64,000 nt of DNA, taken from contig JAXGLD010000003.1 in assembly GCA_040769385.1 (NCBI GenBank), positions 416,041 through 480,040 of the forward strand, read 5' to 3'. The position numbers and the translations under genes are program-made. Below the pieces are notes generated by a model. The model saw only the letters and a list, made by a program, of their open reading frames with translations, ran no database searches and was not told the DNA's origin. This document shows positions 15,383 through 24,424 of this stretch, piece after piece. Positions within the stretch are counted from its first letter, which is position 1; each line of letters begins with the position of its first letter. This stretch comes from PHAA01 sp022706565. Its GTDB lineage: Bacteria; Bacillota; Syntrophomonadia; Syntrophomonadales; Syntrophomonadaceae.

Positions 15383-16093
15383 GTGAGTATGCCTGAAGCT
15401 GTCATGCGGGCTATGGAAGCGGACATAAACTCTGTTGTTTTATTCCCCGGGAGACGCTCTGATATCGAATCGGTTCTCCGTCGCAAGCAAACCACGTTGC
15501 TACTGAAGAGGTTCTACGACATTGTCTTTTCTTTGCTGGGTTTGATCGCCCTCCTGCCAGTCTTCGTCATTATCGCTATAGCCATCAAAATCGATTCGCC
15601 TGGTCCGGTATTCTACGCTCAAACCAGAGTCGGCAAGGATGGGATACATTTCAAGATCTACAAATTCCGCAAGATGCACCATTATGTCGGTAACCGAGGG
15701 TCGAAACTGACCCTGGCCAATGACCAGCGGATGACCAGGGTGGGGAGTTTCTTGAGGAAAACCAAGCTGGATGAGCTGCCCCAGGCCTGGAACGTTTTGA
15801 AGGGGGATATGTCGGTAGTTGGGCCCCGGCCGGAAACCCCCAACTTTGTCAAGCATTACAGCCATGAGCAGCGGGAGGTGCTTAAGGTCCGACCAGGCAT
15901 CACCGACTACGCTTCGATCTACTATATCGATGAAGGTTCCATTTTGGAGAAGGTAGACGACCCGGAAACCTATTATATCGAGACTATCATGCCCAAGAAA
16001 ATCAAGATGAGCAAGGGTTATATTCACGACATGTCGCTCATAAACGATATGAAGATAATTTTCCTGACTTTCAGCAGCATCCTGACAGATTGA
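15383..16093 (+). CDS. Undecaprenyl-phosphate sugar-1-phosphate transferase (priming)
   Basis: 236 residues, GTG start behind AGAGGAGTG. One membrane hairpin (IVFSLLGLIALLPVFVIIAI, about 49-69). The bacterial sugar-transferase signature follows: KIDSPGPVFYAQTRVGKDG, FKIYKFRKMHH, LRKTKLDELPQAWNVLKGDM and VGPRPETPNFV. The DELPQ and VGPRPE motifs carry the catalytic Asp/Glu pair. It transfers a sugar-1-phosphate from UDP-sugar to undecaprenyl phosphate to start the EPS repeat unit. First gene of the riboswitch-controlled operon. Short form lacking the extra N-terminal membrane domain of WcaJ/WbaP. Confidence 0.9.
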   Translation: MSMPEAVMRAMEADINSVVLFPGRRSDIESVLRRKQTTLLLKRFYDIVFSLLGLIALLPVFVIIAIAIKIDSPGPVFYAQTRVGKDGIHFKIYKFRKMHHYVGNRGSKLTLANDQRMTRVGSFLRKTKLDELPQAWNVLKGDMSVVGPRPETPNFVKHYSHEQREVLKVRPGITDYASIYYIDEGSILEKVDDPETYYIETIMPKKIKMSKGYIHDMSLINDMKIIFLTFSSILTD

Positions 16094-16104
16094 GGTGACG
16101 ATAA

Positions 16105-16824
16105 ATGCGGGCAGTCATTTTGGCGGGCGGAAAAGGGGTCCGCCTAAAACCCTATACGGTAACTCTGCCCAAGCCGCTGGTTCCGATCGGTGAGGAGCCT
16201 ATTATGCAGCTGGTGCTGGCCAACCTCGCTAACCAAGGAATAAAAAGGGTTGATGTATGCGTCAATCACATGTGTGATCTGATCAAAGCCTATTTCGGAA
16301 ATGGCTCCCATTTAGGCTTGGATATTCATTATTCGCGGGAAGACAAGCCGTTGGGTACAGTGGGACCACTTAAACTGTTAAAATCCTTACCCACCAATTT
16401 CCTGGTTATGAATGGCGATGTCCTGACGGATTTGTCCTTGCGCCGGCTTTACCATGAGCATTTGCACGGTGATGCCATCATGACCATAGCCACTTTCAAA
16501 CGGAAAACCGCAGTGGACTTTGGGGTTATTAAATTTGACGAGAATCATTACGTTCGGGATTTCATCGAAAAACCCGAATATAACGTGAGTGTCAGCATGG
16601 GCATTTACATATTCAACAAACGAGTGCTCGACTATGTTCCTGAGAACACCTATTTTGGTTTCGATGACCTGATGTACGAATTGTTGCGGGCCGAGGAAAA
16701 AATCAAGGTGGTGGAGCATCTTGGCTACTGGCTGGACATCGGCCGGCCGGAAGACTACGAAAAAGCCAATAATGATATAGCCGGAGTGCTAGGGCAGATT
16801 TATTATAAGGCTGGCAGCCAGTAA
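16105..16824 (+). CDS. Sugar-nucleotide pyrophosphorylase (NTP transferase)
   Basis: 239 residues. Starts MRAVILAGGKGVRLKPYTVT with the GGKGxRLxPxT nucleotide-binding motif, then LPKPLVPIGEEPIM, the NGDVLTDL metal-binding motif and IEKPEY. Short single-domain form without a left-handed beta-helix. Such enzymes make NDP-sugars from NTP and sugar-1-phosphate, commonly mannose-1-P guanylyltransferase or glucose-1-P nucleotidyltransferase in EPS clusters. The substrate is not clear; ManC at 19525 already supplies GDP-mannose. 11 nt after the priming transferase stop. Confidence 0.82.
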   Translation: MRAVILAGGKGVRLKPYTVTLPKPLVPIGEEPIMQLVLANLANQGIKRVDVCVNHMCDLIKAYFGNGSHLGLDIHYSREDKPLGTVGPLKLLKSLPTNFLVMNGDVLTDLSLRRLYHEHLHGDAIMTIATFKRKTAVDFGVIKFDENHYVRDFIEKPEYNVSVSMGIYIFNKRVLDYVPENTYFGFDDLMYELLRAEEKIKVVEHLGYWLDIGRPEDYEKANNDIAGVLGQIYYKAGSQ

Positions 16825-16842
16825 ACGGAGGGATGAAAACCT

Positions 16843-18036
16843 ATGGAATGGAAAGTCCCACTATTTGACCTGCACTTTGGGGCGGAAGAAAAACGTGCAG
16901 TAATTGAGGTGCTCGACTCCAAATGGATATCCTCGGGCAGTAAAACCGCCGAATTTGAACGACGCTTTGCTGCGCTAACCGGTGCGCAATATGCCGTAGC
17001 GGTCAGCAATGGAACCGCCGCGCTGCACCTGGCGGTACTGGGGTTGGATATCGGACCGGGGGATGAGGTAATAGTTCCTTCACTAACCTTTGCCGCCACC
17101 GTCAATTCCATCTACTATGCCGGAGCCAGGCCGGTCTTCGCTGATATCACCTCGATTGAAGACCTGACCATATCCCCGCAGGATGTTGCCCGTAAAATTA
17201 CAGATCGTACCAAGGCCATAATGGTGATGCATTATGGCGGGTTTGCCTGTGCCATGGATGAGATAATGGAGATTGCCCGGCAGCATAACCTGTCCGTTAT
17301 AGAGGATGCCGCCCATGCGCCTGGGGCTACTTTCAAGGGACAACACCTGGGCACCATCGGTGATGTGGGGGCCTTTTCTTTCTTTTCCAATAAGAACATC
17401 ACCACCGCTGAGGGCGGGATGGTGGTCACCAATAATAAGAAAATAGCCGACCAGGCCCGGCTGCTAAGATCCCACGGAATGACGGTATCCTCATATGACC
17501 GGGCCCAGGGACATGCCAACCGATATGATATCTTCCAGGTGGGATTCAATTACCGGCTCGATGACATCCGTGCCGCTCTCGGGGTAGTGCAGTTGGACCG
17601 TCTCGGGGAGGACCTGCGCAGGAGAAGAAGTCTGGCGGCGATATACCATCAAATCCTGGCAGATTTGGATGGTATTACAATACCATTTGATGATAAAATC
17701 GACATATCATCCAATTATATTCTTCCTGTCGTATTAAATAATAGGTGTCCGTTTAACCGGGATGAATTCAGAGAGCTGCTTGAAGCCGGGTATGGCATTC
17801 AAACCAGCATCCACTATCCGGCTGTACATAAATTCACCCCTTATCGCGCTCTGGCAGCAGACCTGCCGGTTACCGAATACGTCGTAGAGCACGAAATGAC
17901 CTTGCCCCTTTATTATTCGATGACGGAAGAACAAGTTGTCTATGTATGTCAGGCCATAAAAGACATTATAGCTGCAGCATCGATGAAGCATACGGGTACT
18001 GAGGGAGGAGCATTATTTGAACTTAAACACGCCTGA
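16843..18036 (+). CDS. DegT/DnrJ/EryC1/StrS sugar aminotransferase
   Basis: 397 residues. PLP-dependent fold type I: VSNGTAALHLAVLGL (phosphate-binding), EDAAHAPGATFKGQHLGTIG, FSFFSNKNITTAEGGM with the Schiff-base Lys184, GFNYRLDDIRAALG. These enzymes transaminate 4-keto or 3-keto NDP-hexoses to amino sugars. The keto-sugar donor is not obvious: the CapE product is one candidate but is expected to go to CapF. Behind GGAGGGATG; its 3' end overlaps the start of the next gene by 20 nt. Confidence 0.88.
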   Translation: MEWKVPLFDLHFGAEEKRAVIEVLDSKWISSGSKTAEFERRFAALTGAQYAVAVSNGTAALHLAVLGLDIGPGDEVIVPSLTFAATVNSIYYAGARPVFADITSIEDLTISPQDVARKITDRTKAIMVMHYGGFACAMDEIMEIARQHNLSVIEDAAHAPGATFKGQHLGTIGDVGAFSFFSNKNITTAEGGMVVTNNKKIADQARLLRSHGMTVSSYDRAQGHANRYDIFQVGFNYRLDDIRAALGVVQLDRLGEDLRRRRSLAAIYHQILADLDGITIPFDDKIDISSNYILPVVLNNRCPFNRDEFRELLEAGYGIQTSIHYPAVHKFTPYRALAADLPVTEYVVEHEMTLPLYYSMTEEQVVYVCQAIKDIIAAASMKHTGTEGGALFELKHA

Positions 18037-19432
18037 AAAAGGCGCCAACCTGGTCAATAAAAACATGGATCTGCGCAGCCTCCTGCTGATATTTAGAAAG
18101 AGGCTTCTTTTTATCATCTTTGTACCCTTATTATGTGGATTGCTGGCGGCACTGGTCAGTAAGTTCCTATTGACCCCGGTCTACGAGGCCAAGTCCCTGC
18201 TGATGGTCACGGTAGCCTCGGAAAAACTGCCCCAGGCCACCCTGAATACCCAGATACGGCCGGGAACAGATGCCGGAGCCGTACCGATGCCGGTCTTGAC
18301 CATGAATACCTATTTGGAACATCTGAGAAGTGAGGATGTGATGAATAGGGTCTTGATCAATATTAATATACCGGAACTGACGCCGGGGAAACTGAACAGG
18401 ATGATAAATGCCCGTATAGTCAAGGACTCCAACCTTATCGAAGTAAAGGTACAGAATAGTGACCCGATACTGGCCGCCCAGATAGCCAATGCAGTGAGCC
18501 ACCAATATATGCAGCTCATGGAAGAGCTTCAATTTTCCTCGATAATGGTATTATCATCAGCCAATATTCCCACCGCTCCGGTCAAGCCCCTTAAGACTCT
18601 GAACGTTGCCATGGCTATTTTATTTGGGGCCATAGTGTCGTTGATTACCGCCCTGGTCTTGGAATACCTGGACAACACCCTCAAAACCCCCGAGGATGTC
18701 AACCGACTGGTGGACCAAACCGTACTGGCGGTGATCCCCAAAAAGGATGGCCAGAAGAACACCAAGAAATCCAATGGGATAGCACTAATCACCTTCGAGG
18801 ACCCCAAGTCGGTAATATCGGAAGCTTATCGGGATTTTCGCACCAATTTGGGATTCCTGGGCCTGGACCAGCCGTTCCAAACGGTACTGGTCACTAGTCC
18901 GCTGGCCGAGGACGGCAAGTCGACGGTGGCGGCCAATTTGGCTATCGTGGCGGCCCAAGCCGGCTTCAAGGTCATACTTGTGGACTGCGACCTACGCAAA
19001 CCGGTGATTCACTCCATCTTTAAAGTGCCTAACAACAAAGGGTTTACGGAATGTATATTCAGCGATACCGACCCAATGGATGCCTCCCACTCGATGGCGG
19101 TTATCAATCTCTCAGTAATGACCAGCGGCAAGATACCGCCTAACCCGGCAGAGATATTAGGCTCGGAGCGAGCCCGGCGGTTATGGACCAAACTGAAGAC
19201 TCGCTATGATTACATCATTATCGATTCGCCCCCGCTGTTGGCGGTCACCGACGCCAGTATACTGGCGTCCCAGGTGGATGCCGCCGTTCTGGTGGTTTCT
19301 TCCGGGATAACCCGCCGGGATCTGGCCCTCCAGGCAATTGAGAAACTGACCCGGGCCAAGTCCCGACTGTTGGGTGTGGTGCTGAATCAGATGAAGATCG
19401 ATAAGGACAGTTATTATGGCAGTTATTACTAG
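18017..19432 (+). CDS. Wzz-type chain-length regulator fused to BY-kinase
   Basis: 471 residues, TTG start behind GGGAGGAGC inside the end of the previous gene. The N-terminal Wzz domain lies between two membrane segments (about 28-52 and 195-218). The cytoplasmic tyrosine-kinase domain has Walker A SPLAEDGKSTVAANLAI (about 293-310), Walker A' VILVDCDLRKP and Walker B YIIIDSPPLL. The C-terminus ends in a tyrosine cluster (KDSYYGSYY), the autophosphorylation site. In Gram-positives these functions are often split (CapA/CapB, EpsA/EpsB); here they are fused, as in Wzc. It controls EPS polymer length. No cognate phosphatase is seen nearby. Confidence 0.92.
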   Translation: MNLNTPEKGANLVNKNMDLRSLLLIFRKRLLFIIFVPLLCGLLAALVSKFLLTPVYEAKSLLMVTVASEKLPQATLNTQIRPGTDAGAVPMPVLTMNTYLEHLRSEDVMNRVLININIPELTPGKLNRMINARIVKDSNLIEVKVQNSDPILAAQIANAVSHQYMQLMEELQFSSIMVLSSANIPTAPVKPLKTLNVAMAILFGAIVSLITALVLEYLDNTLKTPEDVNRLVDQTVLAVIPKKDGQKNTKKSNGIALITFEDPKSVISEAYRDFRTNLGFLGLDQPFQTVLVTSPLAEDGKSTVAANLAIVAAQAGFKVILVDCDLRKPVIHSIFKVPNNKGFTECIFSDTDPMDASHSMAVINLSVMTSGKIPPNPAEILGSERARRLWTKLKTRYDYIIIDSPPLLAVTDASILASQVDAAVLVVSSGITRRDLALQAIEKLTRAKSRLLGVVLNQMKIDKDSYYGSYY

Positions 19433-19447
19433 CCAATAAAACGGCGG

Positions 19448-19484
19448 AGTAAACGCCATGGGGCCACTTTCAGGCGAGTTTACT
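19448..19484. other. Intergenic hairpin between wzz-kinase and manC
   Basis: AGTAAACGCC and GGCGAGTTTACT form an inverted repeat with a 2-nt bulge; no T run. Possibly an mRNA processing or stability element. Confidence 0.4.
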
Positions 19485-19524
19485 GTTGCCTGACCGATGA
19501 CGAATTATGGGGTGGGTATAGATT

Positions 19525-20886
19525 ATGAATATAATCCTGTTATCGGGTGGGTCCGGCCGAAGGCTGTGGCCTCTTTCCAATGAAACGCGTTCCAAACAGT
19601 TCCTGAAGCTGCTCAGGGATCAGGACGGCCAACCAGAATCCATGGTCCAGCGTGTATTTGGCCAGATCCAGAGGGCGGGTATAGACGCCAATATCGTCGT
19701 GGCCACTGGCATATCCCAGCGAGACTCATTACTGGTACAGTTGGGCGACGCGGTTGACGTGGTGCTGGAACCGGAAAGAAGGGACACATTTCCGGCTATA
19801 GTGCTCGCTTCTGCTTATCTGGCCGATAAAAAGGGCATGCAGCGGGATGAGGTAGTATTAGTGCTGCCGGTTGATCCGTATGCAGATTTGAGTTATTTTT
19901 ATGCCCTGCTCCAAATGGAACGGTTGATCACGGATGAGATGGCCAATATCGCCCTGATGGGGATTAAACCGACTTACCCCTCGGCCAAATATGGATATAT
20001 CATTCCCCGGCCGGATGGAGTCGGGGTAGAAAGATTCCAGGAGAAACCGGATGAGGCCAGCGCAGCAAGACTGATTGCAGGCGGAGCTCTCTGGAATGGC
20101 GGGGTCTTCGCTTTTAAGCTCGGGTACCTCCTTGATATCGCCAGCCGTTATATACCGAGTGCCACTTATGAAGAAGTGAGAAGCCACTTTTCATTACTAC
20201 CCAAGATAAGCTTCGATTATGAGGTTGTGGAGAAGGAAGAATCCATCGCATTGGTGGAGTATCTGGGCGAATGGCGGGATTTGGGAACCTGGAATACCCT
20301 AACCGAGATAATGGATGATCGGGCTATCGGCCGGGTTATACTGGCGGACACCTGCGAAAACACTCATGTAATCAATGAACTGGGTATCCCAGTTACCGTT
20401 TTAGGCGCCAAAGATTTGGTGGTTGCCGCCAGCCCGGATGGGATTCTGGTTTCGGACAAGCACCAGAGCTCCTACCTAAAGCAGTACGTCGATGGTATCG
20501 ATCAGCCCCCCATGTATGAAGAACGCCAATGGGGCGATTACAGGGCGTTGGACTTCACTAGCTTTCCTGATGGCACCATGACCCTGACCAAAAAGGTGTT
20601 GATAAAGGCCGGTCAGGTTTCTGGCTATCAGGTTCATTTTATGCGGGACGAAATCTGGACGGTCATCGATGGGAGCGGGGATCTGCTGCTTGATGGTCAT
20701 GCCCGTAGTGTCAAACGCGGAGACGTAGTTCGTATATCGAAAGGCTGCAAACATTCGGTGCGGGCCAAAACCAACCTGTACCTGATTGTAGTACAAATCG
20801 GCGTGGAACTGACTGAGAACGATGTCGAGTTTTATGATGTGGAGTGGCAACACACTGCTGAAGTCATATCCGGCGCGATGAGATAG
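19525..20886 (+). CDS. manC: Mannose-1-P guanylyltransferase / mannose-6-P isomerase
   Basis: 453 residues, the usual size of the bifunctional type II enzyme. N-terminal nucleotidyltransferase: LSGGSGRRLWPLSNETRSKQ, VLPVDPYAD, FQEKPDEASA, WNGGVFAFK. C-terminal cupin isomerase: PDGTMTLTKKVLIKAGQVSG, the metal-binding segment VHFMRDEIWTVIDGSGDLLL and GDVVRISKGCKHSVRA. It supplies GDP-mannose in the cytoplasm. A GDP-mannose 3,5-epimerase-like gene follows two genes later, a logical user of the product. Confidence 0.92.
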   Translation: MNIILLSGGSGRRLWPLSNETRSKQFLKLLRDQDGQPESMVQRVFGQIQRAGIDANIVVATGISQRDSLLVQLGDAVDVVLEPERRDTFPAIVLASAYLADKKGMQRDEVVLVLPVDPYADLSYFYALLQMERLITDEMANIALMGIKPTYPSAKYGYIIPRPDGVGVERFQEKPDEASAARLIAGGALWNGGVFAFKLGYLLDIASRYIPSATYEEVRSHFSLLPKISFDYEVVEKEESIALVEYLGEWRDLGTWNTLTEIMDDRAIGRVILADTCENTHVINELGIPVTVLGAKDLVVAASPDGILVSDKHQSSYLKQYVDGIDQPPMYEERQWGDYRALDFTSFPDGTMTLTKKVLIKAGQVSGYQVHFMRDEIWTVIDGSGDLLLDGHARSVKRGDVVRISKGCKHSVRAKTNLYLIVVQIGVELTENDVEFYDVEWQHTAEVISGAMR

Positions 20887-20903
20887 AGAAAGGTACATAA
20901 ATT

Positions 20904-22187
20904 ATGAGAATCACGGTTATGAATGCTTATTTCGAACCGGAAATTACCCCCTATACCCATTTAATCGCGGACTTGTGCCGGGATTGGGCTTCGTATGGAG
21001 CGGAAATAACGGTTATCACCGGAATAGCTTCCAGGGGCCTCGATGAAGAAACTCGAGTAGAATATTTAAACCGGACCGACGAATACCTGGCTCCCAATAT
21101 ACGGGTGCGGCGCATTGGCCCGAAATCCAAAGAACCTACCCAATTATGGGCCCGGGGACTTCGCTATCTATATCAAACCTATGTGCAGTACAAAACTGCC
21201 CGGGATACTGATACCGATGTCTATTTTATTGGCAGTACGCCGCCGTTTCTAGGAATGTTGGGAAAGTGGCTCAAGAAGAAAGCTCCCACGCTATACACTT
21301 TACATGATATTTTTCCTGACAGCCTCATAAACACCGGCAGATTCACAGAGGACAGTCTGATAATCAAACTAGGCCGGCTGATGGAGCAATTCACCTATAA
21401 ACACAACACCCATATTCACACTATTAGTGAAGATTTTAAACAGATACTGGTAAGCCGGGGTGTGCCAGAGAGTAAAATTAGTCTGGTTTACAATTGGATC
21501 GATGAACAAGTAGTCGTTCCCATTGAGAAAAAGGATAATATCCTTATTTCCAGGTATGGCCTCGACCCCGGCAAGTTCTTCGTGACCCATTGCGGCAATA
21601 TCGGCCATTCGCAAAATCTGGAAATGGTTGTTGATATTGCGGCTGACTTGGAGGAGGATTTGCCCGATCTGGAATTCGTTTTCATCGGCGATGGCGGCAC
21701 CAAAGCTGAACTCGAAAGATACATCCAGGATAAAGGGGTGGGGAATGTTAGAGTGCTTCCCTTTCAGCCATACGAAGATATTGCCCATGTGATGAGCCTG
21801 GGGGATGTATCGTTGGTGTGTTCCAAACGCAATGTTGGCACCAGTTCATTTCCATCCAAGACGTGGAGCATCATGTCGGCAGCCCGGCCAGTTATCTCCT
21901 CATTCGATCTCAACAGTGAACTATGCACTATAATTAACAGTGCCAACTCCGGCCTCTGCAGTGATGCGGAAGATAAGGAAGGTTTGAAAAACGATCTTTT
22001 GACACTGTACCAGGACCGCCAAAAGGCAGCGGAATTGGGCCAAAACGGCCGGCAATATATAGAAAAGAACTTGACCAGAAAAGAGGCTACAAAGAAGTAT
22101 TACGATATATTCACAGCTTTGGCAGAACGGGAAAGGTACAATGCTGGCAGCAGATTAGAGGCTCATACCCGGGGGATTTCCAGCTGA
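20904..22187 (+). CDS. GT4 glycosyltransferase, WbuB-like
   Basis: 427 residues. Two Rossmann halves: N-terminal acceptor domain with YFEPEITPYTHLIADL, YFIGSTPPFLGMLGKWL and YTLHDIFPDSLINTG; C-terminal donor domain with FFVTHCGNIGHSQNLEMVVD, FVFIGDGGTKAELE and a degenerate E-x7-E region (SSFPSKTWSIMSAARPVISS). The pattern GNIGxxQ...VLPFQPYE...FPSKTW is that of the WbuB family, associated with L-FucNAc transfer in O-antigen clusters. The window's CapE-CapF-CapG pathway would supply that donor. Family from motifs; the donor is inferred. Confidence 0.82.
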   Translation: MRITVMNAYFEPEITPYTHLIADLCRDWASYGAEITVITGIASRGLDEETRVEYLNRTDEYLAPNIRVRRIGPKSKEPTQLWARGLRYLYQTYVQYKTARDTDTDVYFIGSTPPFLGMLGKWLKKKAPTLYTLHDIFPDSLINTGRFTEDSLIIKLGRLMEQFTYKHNTHIHTISEDFKQILVSRGVPESKISLVYNWIDEQVVVPIEKKDNILISRYGLDPGKFFVTHCGNIGHSQNLEMVVDIAADLEEDLPDLEFVFIGDGGTKAELERYIQDKGVGNVRVLPFQPYEDIAHVMSLGDVSLVCSKRNVGTSSFPSKTWSIMSAARPVISSFDLNSELCTIINSANSGLCSDAEDKEGLKNDLLTLYQDRQKAAELGQNGRQYIEKNLTRKEATKKYYDIFTALAERERYNAGSRLEAHTRGISS

Positions 22188-22260
22188 TTGTTGGCAATGG
22201 CACCTGGCATCGAGTTGCCAGCGGATGAATTACACATTTGAAGAAGGGGTGATTTGGATT

Positions 22261-23238
22261 ATGAAGAGCGTTCTGGTATGCGGAGCGGGAGGGTTCATAG
22301 GCAGCCATTTGGTTAAACGGCTGAAGGCTGAAGGATGTTGGGTGAGGGGAGTAGATTTAAAGTACCCTGAATTCAGCCAGACGGCGGCCGATGATTTCGT
22401 AATCGGCGATCTGCGCAATCCTGAATTGTGCACGGCTATTGTCGACCGGCCATTCGATGAAGTCTTCCAATTGGCCGCAGATATGGGAGGGGCCGGTTTT
22501 GTATTTGTTGGTGATAACGATGCGGCTATCATGCATAATTCGGCTATGATTAATTTGAACATGGTGGAGGCGTGCAGATTTGCCGGAGTGAAGCGGATTT
22601 TCTATTCATCCTCAGCCTGTATTTACCCGGAACGCAACCAACTTGACCCGGAGAATCCAGTATGTTCCGAAGATTCAGCTTATCCTGCTGCGCCGGACAG
22701 TGAATATGGATGGGAAAAGCTGTTCAGTGAACGGCTTTATATGGCCTATGCCCGGAATTACGGGATGGTAGTCCGTATTGCCCGTTACCACAATATCTTT
22801 GGCCAGGAAGGGACCTGGACCGGCGGCCGCGAAAAGGCCCCGGCGGCCCTTTGTCGGAAGGTGGCGGAAGCAAAAGACGGCGGCGAGATCGAGATGTGGG
22901 GCGATGGTCTGCAGACCAGATCGTTTCTATATATAGACGAGTGTATCGATGGAACACTAAAGCTCATGCGGTCCGATTTTATGGGACCAGTAAATATAGG
23001 TTCCGAGGAAATGGTATCCATAAACCAGCTGGCGCAGATGATCATGGCGGCAGCCGGCAAGAATCTTACAATCAAACACATCCCCGGTCCGCAAGGGGTA
23101 AGGGGCCGCAATTCGGATAATAGACTCATTATGGAAAAACTGGGATGGGCTCCGAGTCAGCCACTGCAAATTGGAATAGCTAAAACTTACCGGTGGATAG
23201 AAGAGCAGGTACGGAACCAGGATCTTTTAACTCATTAG
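22261..23238 (+). CDS. GDP-mannose 3,5-epimerase-like SDR
   Basis: 325 residues from the ATG behind AAGGGGTG. NAD motif GAGGFIGSHL. The body follows the plant GDP-mannose 3,5-epimerase closely: AADMGGAGFVFVGDNDAAIM, FYSSSACIYPERNQL, YGWEKLFSERL (catalytic Tyr-x3-Lys), RYHNIFGQEGTWTGGREKAP, MWGDGLQTRSFLYIDECIDG, VNIGSEEMVSINQLAQMI and IPGPQGVRGRNSDNRLI. That enzyme converts GDP-D-mannose to GDP-L-galactose and GDP-L-gulose. In this cluster it would provide an L-hexose for the EPS. Plain UDP-glucose 4-epimerase is unlikely given these motifs. Confidence 0.87.
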   Translation: MKSVLVCGAGGFIGSHLVKRLKAEGCWVRGVDLKYPEFSQTAADDFVIGDLRNPELCTAIVDRPFDEVFQLAADMGGAGFVFVGDNDAAIMHNSAMINLNMVEACRFAGVKRIFYSSSACIYPERNQLDPENPVCSEDSAYPAAPDSEYGWEKLFSERLYMAYARNYGMVVRIARYHNIFGQEGTWTGGREKAPAALCRKVAEAKDGGEIEMWGDGLQTRSFLYIDECIDGTLKLMRSDFMGPVNIGSEEMVSINQLAQMIMAAAGKNLTIKHIPGPQGVRGRNSDNRLIMEKLGWAPSQPLQIGIAKTYRWIEEQVRNQDLLTH

Positions 23239-23290
23239 ATAAAATATTCAACCTCGGTGCGACTACCATAAGGATGATTGAAGGCGAGTT

Positions 23291-24376
23291 ATGGTTAGAA
23301 ATGAAAATCCTATAAAAGTACTGCTAATATCCAACCTGCCTCCGCCGGCTTCGGGGATAGGATCTTGGACCAAGAGGTATTTGGAATGGGCAGAAACGAA
23401 CCATGATCTCCAGGCTGATATAGTCAACACGGCGGTTATTGGCAACAGGGCCATCAACATTACATCGGGACGCACGTTATTGGAGGAAGCCAACCGTACC
23501 GCCAAGATATTAAGGGATTTACATCATAAACTGCGGGCATATCAGCCCGACATTGTTCACCTTAATTCACCATGTGCCAAATTTGGTATCATGCGGGACT
23601 ATCTGTGCGCCTTGATGGCAAAAAAAAGAGGCATCCCCGTAGTTGTTCATTTCAGGTGCAGTATTGAGGATCAAATCAAAGGCAATAAGGTGCAGCTATA
23701 TTTCTTAAAAAAGCTTGCCAACGTTGCCAGTGTATTACTCGTCCTTAATACTCCCTCACGGCAATATCTGAAAAAGACAACTGATAAAAACAGCATATTA
23801 GTGGCCAACTATATTGACGAAAGCTATACGATCACCCAGGCCAAGAGTATCGCTCCCAAGATAAAAACGGTTCTCTTTGTGGGTCATGTAATCAAGACCA
23901 AGGGTATCATGGAATTGATAAATGCCGCCCAACGTTTATCTGATATCGATTTCATCCTGGCCGGACCTGTATCTCCCCAAATATCCGTTCTTCCTATTAC
24001 CAATAATGTCAAGCTGTTAGGTCAGGTTGAAGAATCAGCTGTTCGGGAACTGCTGGATGATGCCGACATATTTCTATTCCCTTCTTACACAGAGGGATTC
24101 TCCAATGCTTTGCTGGAAGCAATGGCTCGCGGAGTACCTGTTATCACCACCCCGGTGGGGGCCAATGCTGACATGGTGGAGGGGCAGGGGGGTGCATTGG
24201 TGAGGGTAGGCAGTAGTGATGATATAGTCAACGCAATCAATGACCTGGCCCCAGTCAGCGTAAGAGAAGCAATGTCTGATTGGAATGTAAAGAAAGTGGA
24301 AACGAAATATACGATTAATAATGTAATGACTGATCTTATAGAAGTCTATAGGAATGTAAGTCACAAAGGTGCGTGA
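23291..24376 (+). CDS. GT4 family glycosyltransferase
   Basis: 361 residues. N-terminal VLLISNLPPPASGIGSWTKR is the acceptor-side glycine loop. The C-terminal donor domain has TVLFVGHVIKTKGIMELINA, FILAGPVS and the GT4 E-x7-E motif within PSYTEGFSNALLEAMARGVP. It probably adds one sugar to the lipid-linked repeat unit at the cytoplasmic face; donor unknown. Base composition becomes noticeably more A+T-rich from here to about 36 kb. Confidence 0.85.
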   Translation: MVRNENPIKVLLISNLPPPASGIGSWTKRYLEWAETNHDLQADIVNTAVIGNRAINITSGRTLLEEANRTAKILRDLHHKLRAYQPDIVHLNSPCAKFGIMRDYLCALMAKKRGIPVVVHFRCSIEDQIKGNKVQLYFLKKLANVASVLLVLNTPSRQYLKKTTDKNSILVANYIDESYTITQAKSIAPKIKTVLFVGHVIKTKGIMELINAAQRLSDIDFILAGPVSPQISVLPITNNVKLLGQVEESAVRELLDDADIFLFPSYTEGFSNALLEAMARGVPVITTPVGANADMVEGQGGALVRVGSSDDIVNAINDLAPVSVREAMSDWNVKKVETKYTINNVMTDLIEVYRNVSHKGA

Positions 24377-24424
24377 ATCCGAGTTTAATATGGGATCTAT
24401 AAATAAAACGGAAAATGAGATGCT

